From assembly GCF_007874125.1 (NCBI RefSeq), contig NZ_CP040128.1, positions 3,782,001-3,846,000 on the forward strand: DNA of 64,000 nucleotides. Direction: 5' to 3'. A model generated the notes under the pieces. The model saw only the letters and a list, made by a program, of their open reading frames with translations, was not told the DNA's origin and searched no databases. Origin of the DNA: Noviherbaspirillum sp. UKPF54 (lineage in GTDB: Bacteria; Pseudomonadota; Gammaproteobacteria; Burkholderiales; Burkholderiaceae_D). Shown here one piece after another: positions 49,652 through 63,048 of the stretch. Position numbers and translations under genes: made by a program. Numbering within the stretch: the first letter of the stretch is position 1; each line of letters opens with the position of its first letter.

Positions 49652-51273
49652 TTCTTGATCCCCACGGGTACGGCGGGCACGGAGGTCTCGGGCGTGGCCA
49701 CCAGCTTGGCGATGGGGTAGCCGTAGTTCACCAGCGTGAGCGCGATCATCAGCGCCAGCCAGAGTGCGAAGCTGTTCAGTGCCACCGGCACACGGTGCGG
49801 CTGGTGCACCGGCGCGCTGAAACGGAATTCGGGAAGTGTCACGCGAGGCGCGCGGTGCCCGCGCAGCAGGATGAAGATGAACAGCAGCGCCGACGCTACC
49901 AGCAGCAGGCCGCCGAAGAAGGTGATGGTGACCGACAGCGCCTGCGGCGCGATGGCCGGATCGCTGTAGTCGAAATAGGCCATGCGGCGCGGGATGGAGA
50001 GGATGCCGACGTAGTGCCAGGGGAAGGTAACGATCAGCATGCCGAGGAACCACAGCCACAGCTGCGCGCGCATCAGGCGCAGGCTCTCCAGCGCCTTGCC
50101 GGTCAGGTGCGGCCACAGGTCGTAGGCGATGGCGAAGTACATGATGACGATCGCGCCGCCGAAGATCAGGTGGAAGTGGCCGGTGATCCACTGCGTGTTG
50201 TGGACGGTGAAGTCGAGGCGGTAGCTCATGTTGATGATGCCGCCGGCGCCGCCGAAACCGAGCAGGATGAAGGCGAAGGCGACCGCCAGCATCATCGGAT
50301 TTTTCCAGGGCAGCGCGGCGATCCAGCCGAACGCGCCGCGCCCGCCGCGCAGCCGCCCGGCGATTTCGACCGAGGCGGTGATGGTGAAGACGGTCAGGAG
50401 CGTCGGCACCGACACCATGCCGGTGAAGACCGCGTGCAGGAACTTGAAGCCCTCGCCCACCTGCGGGTCCTGGAACACGTGGTGGATACCGATCGGCATC
50501 GAGAACACGAGGAACAGCACGAAGGACACGCGCCCCATCATGTCGCTGTAGAGCCGTCCGCCGATGGCGCGCGGGATGAGCGTGTAGAACGCGATATAGG
50601 ACGGGATCAGCCAGAAGTAGACGATCGCGTGCAGCGTCCACGAGAACAGCACGCGCGCCAGCCCGGCGTCGATGGTGGACTTGAAGCCGAGCGCGACCGG
50701 CAGGATCTGGAACAGGATTTCCAGCGCCGCGCCCACCGAGGTCCAGGCCCAGAGATACGCGCCGGCGACATTGGCGAACATCGGCAGCGGGATCGGCTTG
50801 CCGGGATTGTCCCGCTTCCACTGGTGCAGGTTGACCGACATCAGCGCCACCCAGATCCAGGAGCCGACCACCACCAGCACCACGCCGATGTAGTAGAAGG
50901 CATTGCCGATCATGGGCGGATAGAAGGTGTACAGGACCGACGCCAGTCCGAGCGCCACCGGCACCATCGCCACCACCGTGCCGAGCACCACCAGCGCATA
51001 GCCTGCCCAGGCCCACTTGAGGCCGGCCAGCGGGCGCTTCAAGGACAGCTCGACGATGGCATAGCCGAAGCCCATCGCCACCAGCGTCGGGAACACGTAG
51101 GCCATCGCCGAGCCGTGCGCGGTGACGGAGCGGTAATACAGCTCGGGGTTGCTCAGGCCGGGGAACAGGGGGCTGCGCACGTACATCTGCCATTCGCCCA
51201 GCAGCAGGGCCAGCAGGAAGGCGGCGAACGCGAACCAGAAGTGCGCCAGCACGAGTTTTCTAGTGTTGAACAC
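49648..51273 (-). CDS. ba3-type cytochrome c oxidase subunit I
   Basis: A 541-residue polytopic protein of the B-type (ba3) haem-copper oxidase family, divergent from A-type CoxA. Haem and copper ligands are visible: His in 'SVTAHGSAMAYVFP' (low-spin haem), 'FSWTLHAIVYFWLIPSYIAF' with the cross-linking His/Tyr pair (CuB), 'GIHHVF' (CuB), and 'HNTQWITGHFHLIFGG' (haem a3 and low-spin haem). It reduces oxygen to water with electrons from cytochrome c and typically has high oxygen affinity. It overlaps subunit II by 14 bp and the downstream cytochrome by four. Confidence 0.94.
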   Translation of the reverse strand: MFNTRKLVLAHFWFAFAAFLLALLLGEWQMYVRSPLFPGLSNPELYYRSVTAHGSAMAYVFPTLVAMGFGYAIVELSLKRPLAGLKWAWAGYALVVLGTVVAMVPVALGLASVLYTFYPPMIGNAFYYIGVVLVVVGSWIWVALMSVNLHQWKRDNPGKPIPLPMFANVAGAYLWAWTSVGAALEILFQILPVALGFKSTIDAGLARVLFSWTLHAIVYFWLIPSYIAFYTLIPRAIGGRLYSDMMGRVSFVLFLVFSMPIGIHHVFQDPQVGEGFKFLHAVFTGMVSVPTLLTVFTITASVEIAGRLRGGRGAFGWIAALPWKNPMMLAVAFAFILLGFGGAGGIINMSYRLDFTVHNTQWITGHFHLIFGGAIVIMYFAIAYDLWPHLTGKALESLRLMRAQLWLWFLGMLIVTFPWHYVGILSIPRRMAYFDYSDPAIAPQALSVTITFFGGLLLVASALLFIFILLRGHRAPRVTLPEFRFSAPVHQPHRVPVALNSFALWLALMIALTLVNYGYPIAKLVATPETSVPAVPVGIKK

Positions 51274-51820
51274 AGCTTTGCCTCCGCTCGGTTTGCGCCT
51301 GCCTGAAGAAGCTGTCGCGGTCGATCACCTTCACCCTGGCCCACATGCCGGCGTGGCCGACGCTGCAGAATTCGTGGCAGGGCATCACATGCATGCCGGG
51401 CTTGCTGAAGCGCGTGTGGAAGTTCGAGACATAGCCGGGTTCGAGCATGACGTTGACGTTGGTGCCGGCGATGATGAAGCCGTGGATCACGTCGGCGCTG
51501 GTGCCGCGAAAGCGCACCGGCGTGTTGTCCGGCACGACGATGCATTGCGGCACGAAGGAGTACTGCTGCCCGACCAGGCGCACGGTGACCGAACCGTCTG
51601 CCTCGACCGCCGAGCCGAGGTTGTCCTCGACGAATTCGCCGGAGAGATGCAGGGTGGAGGGATTGATGGTTTCGACGCGTTGCGCCGGCATCATTACCCA
51701 GTGCAGGCTGGCGAAGGCGATCATGACCAGCAAGAGGCCGATGACCAGCATGACGAACACGGCCCAGCGCAGTTCGGCCCGTGCCGCAACATCGTCGTGA
51801 TTTCCGGGAGCGGTCGCCAT
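51260..51820 (-). CDS. Cytochrome c oxidase subunit II (ba3 type, CuA)
   Basis: A 186-residue protein with one membrane helix ('WAVFVMLVIGLLLVMIAFAS') and a periplasmic cupredoxin domain. The binuclear CuA site is 'MPCHEFCSVGHAGMW' (C-x3-C-x3-H, plus Met), with the other His in 'ADVIHGFIIAGTNVN'. A single helix is typical of ba3 enzymes. Translationally coupled to subunit I by a 14-bp overlap. Confidence 0.94.
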   Translation of the reverse strand: MATAPGNHDDVAARAELRWAVFVMLVIGLLLVMIAFASLHWVMMPAQRVETINPSTLHLSGEFVEDNLGSAVEADGSVTVRLVGQQYSFVPQCIVVPDNTPVRFRGTSADVIHGFIIAGTNVNVMLEPGYVSNFHTRFSKPGMHVMPCHEFCSVGHAGMWARVKVIDRDSFFRQAQTERRQSCVQH

Positions 51821-51822
51821 GG

Positions 51823-51999
51823 CTAGTTGCGAGGCACGAACACGAACAGGTAAAAGGCGAACCAGATCGCCAGCACGATCAGCACCGCCACGCCGGCCAG
51901 GGCCACCGCACCGCGCGGCCCCTGCCGCACGATGTCGTCGACCGCCTGCTGGTTGGCTTCGATCGCCTGGGCGCCGTTATCGAGGGTTTCATGGAACAT
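51823..51999 (-). CDS. 58-residue one-helix protein, probable oxidase subunit IIa
   Basis: ATG at 51999 to TAG at 51823. The product begins MFHETLDNGAQAIEANQQAV, then 'RGAVALAGVAVLIVLAIWFA' and 'FYLFVFVPRN': one membrane helix with a short amphipathic N-terminus. Its place, 2 bp ahead of subunit II and 9 bp after the triheme cytochrome stop, matches the small single-helix subunit (IIa) of ba3 oxidases, as in Thermus, which fills the place of helices missing from subunit II. Sequence alone does not prove the identity. Confidence 0.75.
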   Translation of the reverse strand: MFHETLDNGAQAIEANQQAVDDIVRQGPRGAVALAGVAVLIVLAIWFAFYLFVFVPRN

Positions 52000-52008
52000 C
52001 GGTGTCGT

Positions 52009-53289
52009 TTACTCCATGGTGACCACGCGCAGCGCATTGGCTTCGCGCGGGGTGACGGGCGTGCCGTGGTTGCCCCAGGCGGTGCGGATGTAGGTGACCA
52101 CGGCCGCCACTTCCACATCGGACAATTCCTGCGCAAACGGCGGCATCCCGTACGGCATCGGATTTCTCCTGGTGCCGGGCGGGTAACCGCCGTTTAACAC
52201 CATGCGGATCGGGTTGACCGCCGATTCCATTTCGATCGACTGGTTGTTGGCCAGCGGCGGGTAGTGCGGCGGCATGCCGCGCCCGTCGCTGGCGTGGCAG
52301 ACCGCGCATTTCGCCTCGTACACGCGCCGGCCTTCGGAAAACACCTGCACCGCTTCCGGCGTGTTGGGCAGCTGGTTGGGCTCGCGCACCGAGGTTTCCT
52401 TGTCGGGCAGGCTCTTCAAGTAGACCGCCATCGCCCGCACGTCTTCGTCGTTCAGGTATTGCAGGCTGTTGTAGGTGACCTCTGCCATCGGTCCGAATAC
52501 CACACCGCGCCGCGACACGCCCGCCTGCAGCAGGTCCACGATGTCCCGGATCTCCCATTCGCCCAGCCCGGCTTCGCGGTTGGAGGTGAGCGACGGCGCG
52601 TACCAGTGCTGCATCGGGATCAGCCCGCCCTGGAACGCCTTGGCTTCGGACGAGCCGCCCAGCGCGTTGATCGGCGTATGGCACATCGCGCAGTGGCCCA
52701 GGCCCTGCACCAGGTAGGCGCCGCGGTTCCACTCGGCCGACTTGGTCTTGTCCGGCCGGTATTCGCCTTCCTCGAAGTACAGGGTGCGCCAGCCGATCAG
52801 AAGCGCGCGGTTGTTGTAGGGGAAGCGCAGTTCGTGCGGGCGATTGGGCTGCGCCACCGGCGGCACCGATTTCAGGTAGGCGAAGATGGCGTCGGAGTCG
52901 GCGCGCGTGACCTTGGTGTACGACGCGAACGGCATGGCCGGATAAAGGAGCGAACCGTCGCGCGAGCGGCCGGTATGCATCATGTTGTAGAACTCGGTCG
53001 CGCTCCAGGCGCCGATGCCGGTTTTCGGGTCCGGCGTGATGTTGGGCGCATACAGCGTGCCGAACGGCGTGGGCAGGGCGCGGTTGCCGGAAAAGATCGG
53101 CTTGCCCGGGACAGTGTGGCAGGCGATGCAGTCGCCGGCCTGCGCCAGGTAGCGCCCGCGCTCGATCTGGGCGGAAGACGCCGGCGTGCGCGGCTGGGGC
53201 TGGCCTGCGACCAGGAAGGGGAACGCGGCGACCGCAAACAGGCAGGCCGCCATCACCATCGCACGATTTCGCCGGGCTGTCGTGGGCAC
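52009..53289 (-). CDS. Triheme cytochrome c (alcohol-dehydrogenase cytochrome subunit-like)
   Basis: A 426-residue periplasmic protein with signal peptide ('NRAMVMAACLFAVAAFPFL'). Three CXXCH sites: 'GDCIACHTVPGKP', 'GHCAMCHTPINALGG' and 'AKCAVCHASDGRG'. The layout matches the AdhB/gluconate dehydrogenase cytochrome family ('LPTPFGTLYAPNITPDPKTG', 'FQGGLIPMQHWYAPSLT'). Lying in the oxidase operon with no dehydrogenase gene, it is likely an electron carrier to the oxidase. Confidence 0.92.
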   Translation of the reverse strand: MPTTARRNRAMVMAACLFAVAAFPFLVAGQPQPRTPASSAQIERGRYLAQAGDCIACHTVPGKPIFSGNRALPTPFGTLYAPNITPDPKTGIGAWSATEFYNMMHTGRSRDGSLLYPAMPFASYTKVTRADSDAIFAYLKSVPPVAQPNRPHELRFPYNNRALLIGWRTLYFEEGEYRPDKTKSAEWNRGAYLVQGLGHCAMCHTPINALGGSSEAKAFQGGLIPMQHWYAPSLTSNREAGLGEWEIRDIVDLLQAGVSRRGVVFGPMAEVTYNSLQYLNDEDVRAMAVYLKSLPDKETSVREPNQLPNTPEAVQVFSEGRRVYEAKCAVCHASDGRGMPPHYPPLANNQSIEMESAVNPIRMVLNGGYPPGTRRNPMPYGMPPFAQELSDVEVAAVVTYIRTAWGNHGTPVTPREANALRVVTME

Positions 53290-53304
53290 CGTGGGCTCTC
53301 CTTG

Positions 53305-54039
53305 CTAGCGCTGCTGGCTGCCGCATTCCAGCGGCAGGCGTTCGGACGATGCCTTCAGCGGCCGGGTGTCGGCGGGAACCGGCATGGAAGACAGCCAGCC
53401 GGCCACGGCCGCCACTTCGGCTTCGGTCAGACGCGCGGCGATCAGCTGCATGCAATCCGGTTCGAGCGCGGTGCGGGTACCGTAACGCCAGCCGCCGAGC
53501 TGGGCGCTGATGTAGTCGAAGCGCAGGCCGATCAGGCCGGGGATGCCGGGCTCGCGCCCGCTCAGGTTCGGCCCATGGCAGGCGACGCAGGCCGGAACCT
53601 TGCGGGCGGGGTCGCCATTCATCACGATGCTCCTGCCGCGCTGCAAGGCCTGGTCCGGCACGACGGATGGCGCGGGGTTATCGTAGGGCACCTGGATGTC
53701 GGCATAGTACTGCGCCATCTTTTTCAGGTAATCGTCCGGCAGATAGGCGAGCAGGAAATTCATCGGCGCATATTTGCGCCGTCCTTCGCGAAACGCGACG
53801 AGCTGGTGATACAGATAGCCAGCCGGTTTGCCGGCCAGCCGGGGGAAGTAGACGTTGCCGGTGCCCCCGCCTTGCTTGCCATGACAGGACACGCAGGCGC
53901 GCAGACGTTCCTCGATCGTGTCCGGCGGCCGCTGCGGCGTCGCGACGTTCTGCGCCCGGCCCGGCAGCCAGTGCGCCGCAACAATAACGATCGCCAGACC
54001 GACGACATAGCGGGCCACGCCTTCCCTCCGAATAAGCAC
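53305..54039 (-). CDS. Dihaem cytochrome c4-like protein, first gene of the oxidase operon
   Basis: A 244-residue protein with an N-terminal hydrophobic signal ('RYVVGLAIVIVAAHWLPG'). Two haem sites are 'RACVSCHGKQGGG' and 'PACVACHGPNLSG'; 'FPRLAGKPAGYLYHQLVAFR' and 'GLIGLRFDYISAQLGGWRYG' are c4-type helices. It starts the minus-strand series of six genes. The 160 bp ahead of it is AT-rich around 54065-54110 and should hold the operon promoter. Confidence 0.92.
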   Translation of the reverse strand: MLIRREGVARYVVGLAIVIVAAHWLPGRAQNVATPQRPPDTIEERLRACVSCHGKQGGGTGNVYFPRLAGKPAGYLYHQLVAFREGRRKYAPMNFLLAYLPDDYLKKMAQYYADIQVPYDNPAPSVVPDQALQRGRSIVMNGDPARKVPACVACHGPNLSGREPGIPGLIGLRFDYISAQLGGWRYGTRTALEPDCMQLIAARLTEAEVAAVAGWLSSMPVPADTRPLKASSERLPLECGSQQR

Positions 54040-54203
54040 CGGTGCGGATCAGGCATGCACCGAGGTTATTGTCATTAATTCAATATCGGATAGACAGGCC
54101 AACGGGATAAAAATTCCCGAGCCGGCCGGCGCCGGCGTCGGGTTGTCAGGCTATATGGCAGGAAAGATGATACGCGGCATGCGCCGTTCGGGACGGCAAC
54201 GCG

Positions 54204-55448
<1,245 letters not shown>

Positions 55449-55593
55449 GGGCTGTCCTGTTGAGGCGAAACGTTTGCCTGCCGGCGGCCAATCCGCCAGC
55501 ACATGAGGCGCAGACCCGGATATTAGAGAAATGCTGTTTGCATTCAAGCAACCAGATCAAGAAATCCTTTCTTGATGGTATTGATTGCGGGTG

Positions 55594-57204
55594 TCAGCCG
55601 GCGGCGATGCGGCGCGGCTGCACGGGCGGCGTCTCCTGCGCCGCATCCAGCGTCCCCTCGCGGAACTTGAACACGCTGATTACTTCGGCCAGGCTGTGCG
55701 CCTCGTCCTGCATGCTTTCAGCGGCGGCCGCGGCCTGCTCCACCAGCAGCGCGTTCTGCTGCGTGACTTCGTTCATCTGCGCGATCGCGCTGTTGACCTG
55801 GTCAATGCCTTCGCTCTGTTCGCGGCTGGCGGCGGTGATCTCTTCCATGATGTCGGTCACGCGCCTGATGCTGGCGACAATGTCGTCCATCGTCGCGCCG
55901 GCCTGATCGACCAGCTGGCTGCCGCTGGCGACCTTTTCCACCGAGTCGCCGATCAGCGCCTTGATTTCCTTGGCCGCCGCCGAGCTGCGCTGCGCCAGAT
56001 TGCGCACTTCGGTCGCCACGACCGCAAAGCCCCTGCCCTGCTCGCCTGCGCGCGCGGCTTCGACCGCCGCATTCAGCGCCAGGATATTGGTCTGGAACGC
56101 GATGCCGTCGATGACGCCGATGATGTCGACGATCTTTTTCGACGAGTCGTTGATCGATCCCATGGTCTGAATCACCTGCGCCACCACGTCGCCGCCCTTG
56201 GTCGCCACTTCCGACGCCGATGCCGCCAGCCGGTTGGCCTGGCGCGCGCTCTCGGCGTTGCGGCCGACGGTGTCGGTCAGATGCTTCATGGTCGATGCGG
56301 TATCGGCCAGCGAACGCGCCTGGATATCGGTGCGGCCGGACAGGTCGGAGTTGCCTGCTGCGACTTGGCCGGACGCGGCCGCAATCGTATGCGCGCCCAA
56401 TCGCACCTGCTCGGCCGTGCGCGCCAGGCTGGCATTCATGTCCGTCAGCGCCTGCATCAGCTGCCCGGTCTCGTTGCGGTTCCTGACCTCGATGCGGGTG
56501 GTCAGGTCGCCGGCGGCCACCGACTGCGCGACCTTGATCGCATGGTTCATCGGGCGCGTGATGCTGCGCGAGACGAACAGGCAGATGGTGAGCAGCACGC
56601 CCATCGTAACGAACGCGAAGATCAGGAAGTTGAACGAACGCTTCATCACCATCGCATTGATCTTGTCGAGATAGACGCCGGAACCCACGACCCAGCCCCA
56701 GGGGGCGAAGCCTTTAACGTACGACACCTTCTCGACATCGGTCTCGCTGCCCGGCATCGGCCACAGGTAGAACACGAAGCCGGCATCGTGCGCCTTGACG
56801 GTGGCAACGAATTCCATGAACAGCCGCTTGCCTTGCGGGTCCTTGTTCTGCGAAAGGTCCTTGCCCTCCAGTTCGGGCTTGATCGGATGCATGACCATGC
56901 GCGGCTGCATGTCATTGATCCAGAAGTATTCGCCGTCGCCATAACGGAAGGCGCGGATCGCCTCGATCGCATTGCGCTTGGCATCCGCTTCGCTGATCAC
57001 GCCCTGCGTCGCCAGATTATGGTTGTACACAAGAATATTGTGGGCCGCCTCGACTGCCTGCCGCACGCTGCTCTTGCGTTCCTCCAGCACCAACCCGCGC
57101 TCGGTGACGACAAAGAAGGCGATCAGGGCAGCGATGCCCAACGCGGCGGTCAAGGCCAGCACGCCCAACTTTTTGCTGATCGTAAACGTCATGTTGGAAA
57201 ACAT
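55594..57204 (-). CDS. Methyl-accepting chemotaxis protein with single Cache domain
   Basis: A 536-residue chemoreceptor. TM1 (about 12-32), sCache_2 periplasmic domain (about 35-185; '[20 protein letters not shown]', '[17 protein letters not shown]'), TM2 (about 192-212), HAMP, then a full signalling hairpin with tip '[20 protein letters not shown]' and '[20 protein letters not shown]'. The C-terminus is Pro-rich without a CheR pentapeptide. The Cache type often senses small organic acids; ligand unknown. Unlike the PAS protein at 40849, this one has a canonical tip. Confidence 0.94.
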   Translation of the reverse strand: MFSNMTFTISKKLGVLALTAALGIAALIAFFVVTERGLVLEERKSSVRQAVEAAHNILVYNHNLATQGVISEADAKRNAIEAIRAFRYGDGEYFWINDMQPRMVMHPIKPELEGKDLSQNKDPQGKRLFMEFVATVKAHDAGFVFYLWPMPGSETDVEKVSYVKGFAPWGWVVGSGVYLDKINAMVMKRSFNFLIFAFVTMGVLLTICLFVSRSITRPMNHAIKVAQSVAAGDLTTRIEVRNRNETGQLMQALTDMNASLARTAEQVRLGAHTIAAASGQVAAGNSDLSGRTDIQARSLADTASTMKHLTDTVGRNAESARQANRLAASASEVATKGGDVVAQVIQTMGSINDSSKKIVDIIGVIDGIAFQTNILALNAAVEAARAGEQGRGFAVVATEVRNLAQRSSAAAKEIKALIGDSVEKVASGSQLVDQAGATMDDIVASIRRVTDIMEEITAASREQSEGIDQVNSAIAQMNEVTQQNALLVEQAAAAAESMQDEAHSLAEVISVFKFREGTLDAAQETPPVQPRRIAAG

Positions 57205-57573
57205 CGGGGGTCTCCTTGTGGATGAGGGATAGGCTTGGCATGCGCTGCCAGGCCGGCTGTGTTGCGGTACTCGGGAAGAGGAAAAATATTTCCAATTAGC
57301 AATACCCCTACCTTAAGTAGGGTGCCTTACAACCGGATTACAACAAGTTGATGTTTACATAAAGAAAGTTAACTTGAATCAACTAATCCCGATTCAGCCG
57401 CGTAAAATGGTGCAACCTCCGGACTGGCCGGTCCAGCGGCGGCAGTTCGCCGCCCGGACAGCAGTCGCTCCGTCACGAAGGCGCACGTCGCATGGGAGTC
57501 CCCCGCTTTCCCGGCGCGGCGCGTCGAGGGAGAATGGGCGGTTTACCAAAAAGTACTTCATGACGAGGGCAGG
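57205..57573. promoter_or_regulatory. Divergent promoter region with a CCCTAC/GTAGGG palindrome
   Basis: No gene is seen. AT-rich sequence lies at 57285-57405, with a perfect inverted repeat CCCTAC-CTTAA-GTAGGG at 57306-57322, about 100 bp upstream of the chemoreceptor start and 250 bp upstream of the hybrid kinase. It could be an operator for a dimeric regulator of either gene. No T-run follows, so a terminator is less likely. Confidence 0.45.
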
Positions 57574-60327
<2,754 letters not shown>

Positions 60328-60471
60328 CTTGCAATGCAACCGGAAACAGCCTGTTTTCTACACCTTCCCTGATGCCGCTCACAACGCATTTGCGCCAGGA
60401 GCGTGAAATGCCTATTTCATCGGTGCGACGGCCGCCCGCCGCGCCGGCGGTCTCTACCAAGAAGGAACGAC

Positions 60472-60885
60472 ATGCTAGTGCAACCCTATCTATTCTTTGA
60501 CGGCCGCTGCGAAGAGGCCCTCTCGTTCTATCGCGATGCGCTCGGCGCCGAAGTAACGTCGCTCATGCGCTTCAAGGATAGTCCGCAGCCTCCCGAGTCC
60601 GGCTCGATGCCGCCGGGCTTTGAGGACAAGGTGATGCATGCGAGCCTGCGCATCGGAGAAACCACGCTCATGGCATCGGACGGCCATTGCCTGGGCCAGC
60701 CCAGCTTCCAGGGATTTGCGCTGTCGCTGACCGCAGCCGATGACAGCGCCGCCGACAAGGCCTTCGCCGCGCTGGCCGACGGTGGCCAGGTGCAGATGCC
60801 GATGGCCAAGACCTTCTTTGCGTCGCGCTTCGGCATGGTGGCAGACCGTTTCGGCGTGTCCTGGATGGTGCTGACGGCGCACTGA
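60472..60885 (+). CDS. VOC-family (PhnB/glyoxalase-like) protein
   Basis: A 137-residue protein from ATG 60472 with AAGGAA upstream. It begins 'VQPYLFFDGRCEEALSFYRD', the PhnB-like signature, and continues 'VMHASLRIGETTLMASDGHC' and 'FASRFGMVADRFGVSWMV'. This branch of the vicinal-oxygen-chelate superfamily is widespread and mostly of unknown substrate; it lacks obvious evidence for a specific reaction. It follows the hybrid kinase but is separated by 144 bp. Confidence 0.88.
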   Translation: MLVQPYLFFDGRCEEALSFYRDALGAEVTSLMRFKDSPQPPESGSMPPGFEDKVMHASLRIGETTLMASDGHCLGQPSFQGFALSLTAADDSAADKAFAALADGGQVQMPMAKTFFASRFGMVADRFGVSWMVLTAH

Positions 60886-61129
60886 ACATACCGTGCAGGG
60901 CGTTGCCGCCCAGCCCGCTTTCCGGCGCAGCCCTTCCGCGCCATTCCCTATCTCTTGCAGCCCGTCCTCTTCCTGCGGATATTTGACCGTCTTCATAAAA
61001 ATGACGGAAAACGCGCTTGAGCTAGAGATGGCACAACAAAATTTATTCCATGGCGAGTTAAGTTTCTGGAAACGTTCTCACTATAACAACTGTCAAATTT
61101 GGATAAATTCGACACTAGGAGATATCTGC
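60886..61129. other. Short promoter region ahead of the basic protein gene
   Basis: About 240 bp, becoming AT-rich after 61030, presumably the promoter of the gene at 61130. No gene or clear motif is seen beyond the AGGAG ribosome site at 61117-61121. Confidence 0.35.
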
Positions 61130-61693
61130 ATGGCCTCCAATCTAAAGTCCGCAAGACAAGCCATTGAAGCGGAACTCGCGCATGCCAAACAAGGCGCCGC
61201 CTATTACGCAACGCGCGTGGAAGCGCTGGAAACCGCGCTACAGCAACTTGACAGCGTGGAAGCCGGTACCGCGAGCTCGACCAGGACGGCAAACGCACAG
61301 ACCGGCGCGGGCAGCCTGAAAAAGAATGGCGCGCGCACGCGCCGCCGGATACGCGCCGCAAGCACCAACGGCAACGGCGCATCGCTGGCCGCAGCCAAGC
61401 GCAGCCGCAAGGCACGTTCCACGACCGGAACGAGCCGTTCGGACGACAGCCTCTTCACCGGCGGCGATTTCTGGCTCAGCCTGGTCAGCGAACAGCCGCG
61501 CTCGGCCGTCGATATCGCCAACGCGGCCATCGAAACACTGGGCATTTCGCCGGACCAGAAAGACAAGATTCAAAAACTGAAACAGCGCGTGTCGCCCGCG
61601 CTTGCGGGCCTGGTGTCATCGCACAAGATCAACGACTCCGGCTCCGGCCGCGAGCGCCGCTTCTTCAAGAGCGGACAGGCCGGCGCGCACTGA
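61130..61693 (+). CDS. Basic hypothetical protein with N-terminal helix and possible winged-helix tail
   Basis: A 187-residue protein from ATG 61130 with AGGAG nine bases upstream. Residues 1-45 form a helix ('SARQAIEAELAHAKQGAAYY' and onward, coiled-coil like). The middle (about 50-105) is Lys/Arg/Ser/Thr-rich ('KKNGARTRRRIRAASTNGNG', 'AAAKRSRKARSTTGTSRS'), resembling histone H1-like or H-NS-linker sequence. The C-terminal about 75 residues ('PRSAVDIANAAIETLGISPD', 'LKQRVSPALAGLVSSHKIND' and 'GRERRFFKS') look like a winged-helix fold. I infer a DNA-binding or nucleoid role; I do not recognise a family. Confidence 0.7.
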   Translation: MASNLKSARQAIEAELAHAKQGAAYYATRVEALETALQQLDSVEAGTASSTRTANAQTGAGSLKKNGARTRRRIRAASTNGNGASLAAAKRSRKARSTTGTSRSDDSLFTGGDFWLSLVSEQPRSAVDIANAAIETLGISPDQKDKIQKLKQRVSPALAGLVSSHKINDSGSGRERRFFKSGQAGAH

Positions 61694-61704
61694 CGCCTGC
61701 GGGA

Positions 61705-62322
61705 CTATCGCGGGCGCCGGAATGCGTCCGCTATCCATGCCTCGGCGCTGGCATTGTTCAGCCTGAAGGTCGGCGCCACACGCACCTGCGCGAGCAGCGT
61801 GCCAGCCTCGTCGTATGCGGCCAGCGTCGCGTAGGCGTGATCCTCCTCGGGCACGATATCGAGCGTGACCGTCACCGTCGCCGCCCCTGCCGACACGATG
61901 ACGCGCCTGTGCAGCATCGCGTGCATCTGCTGCTCGTGCCGCCTGCGCACCTCGGACGCACTCTTGACCAGGGCGGCAAATGCGGTGGCGTCCAGCGGCC
62001 GGGGCCCCGTCTTGTCGCGCCCCGCCGTCCATGGACCGACAAACACGGGTTCCGCCTCGCCATCCCTGATCATCGCCACCGCCCAGCCGCCGCCATCCTC
62101 GTTCTTGACCACGCGCGCAATCCAGCCGCCCTCGCACCACAGGTGCGGCTCCCGGATTGACGACTCGAGTTCGGCGGCGGGTTCATCCGGTACATACACC
62201 GGCGTGACGGTCGGCACAGCGGGCATTTCCGTCGTTACCGCATCGATCGATTGAACAGCCTCTTCCGCAGTCGAGAACGCGAGTTCCAGCTGATAAGGGC
62301 AGGCGAAGGTTTTCCGTTTCAT
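61705..62322 (-). CDS. Hypothetical protein, unrecognised
   Basis: About 205 residues from ATG 62322 (an ATG at 62331 is an alternative; neither has a strong ribosome site). It begins MKRKTFACPYQLELAFSTAE. No signal peptide or membrane helix is seen. Middle: 'CEGGWIARVVKNEDGGGWAV', 'GPRPLDATAFAALVKSASEV'; end: 'VTVTLDIVPEEDHAYATLAA' and 'RLNNASAEAWIADAFRRPR'. Codon use is like that of neighbours. It converges on the basic protein gene with an 11-bp gap. I do not recognise the family. Confidence 0.6.
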   Translation of the reverse strand: MKRKTFACPYQLELAFSTAEEAVQSIDAVTTEMPAVPTVTPVYVPDEPAAELESSIREPHLWCEGGWIARVVKNEDGGGWAVAMIRDGEAEPVFVGPWTAGRDKTGPRPLDATAFAALVKSASEVRRRHEQQMHAMLHRRVIVSAGAATVTVTLDIVPEEDHAYATLAAYDEAGTLLAQVRVAPTFRLNNASAEAWIADAFRRPR

Positions 62323-63048
62323 TTTCTGCATTTGTACGGCCACGACGACGCCGGCCGGCGGTGCGCGATGAAACAGGATGCGAGCGCAAGCTGCACCCCG
62401 ACGATGGTTCTGTATTGCATGGATAGGCAAATCGTACCGGATTGCATTTGACGGTGCGCATGCGCAAGAGGTTCGCGCGCCGCAGGCAGACCACACCGAC
62501 CACCTGGAGACCCTCCATTTTCAAGAACCTGACTTGTATCAACGAATACCGAGAAGGCTGCACCACGCACTTCAGAAAACGTGAACACTTCCGTTTTCAG
62601 CGAAAGCAGGCGTCTATGCCACGCCTTGTCTTTGATCATGCTCCAAAATCTCATGCTCTCCCCAATTGCCATTTCTCCCTGTACCTTGATGCCCGCCGCC
62701 ACAGCCCGCAGCCATGAGAGCCGCCCCCCGGCGTCGCCCGAAACCCTGATCGCATCGCTGGTGGCGCATCTGCGCGACAAAACCCTGGATGATGCGCAAT
62801 GTGTGCTGGCAATCAAGGCCATGCTCCACGAGGCACTGGTCGGCTGATTATCCGCTGACTGCCGAAAAACGTTGAAAGCCACGGCGCGGACATCCGCTCC
62901 GCCATCGCGACTGGGTGCTCGTCGTCATTGCATATATGCAGCATGACAGCCGCCGTCATCAAAAAGTGAGAACCTGCTAACAAATTCCGGTCTAAAACTT
63001 ACTTCTGCAGTTTCTGAAGCGTCCATTATTTCATCTGAAGGAGCGAGC
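62323..63048. other. Intergenic region without a confidently supported gene
   Basis: About 725 bp. Open frames exist on both strands (for example GTG 62581-62847 plus, whose end 'PETLIASLVAHLRDKTLDDA' looks helical, and a 187-codon frame at 62319-62882 minus) but none has a good ribosome site or family resemblance and they overlap each other. The last about 100 bp holds the promoter and GAAGGAG ribosome site of the gene at 63049. Confidence 0.4.

Noticed and set aside
54070..54090. Possible FNR box ahead of the oxidase operon
   Set aside because: TTGTC...TTCAA matches poorly and has the wrong spacing.
62319..62882. Overlapping frames in the 62.3-63.0 kb gap (187 codons minus, 89 codons plus)
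   Set aside because: No ribosome sites, no family resemblance and mutual overlap; the plus-strand tail is mildly plausible but not enough.
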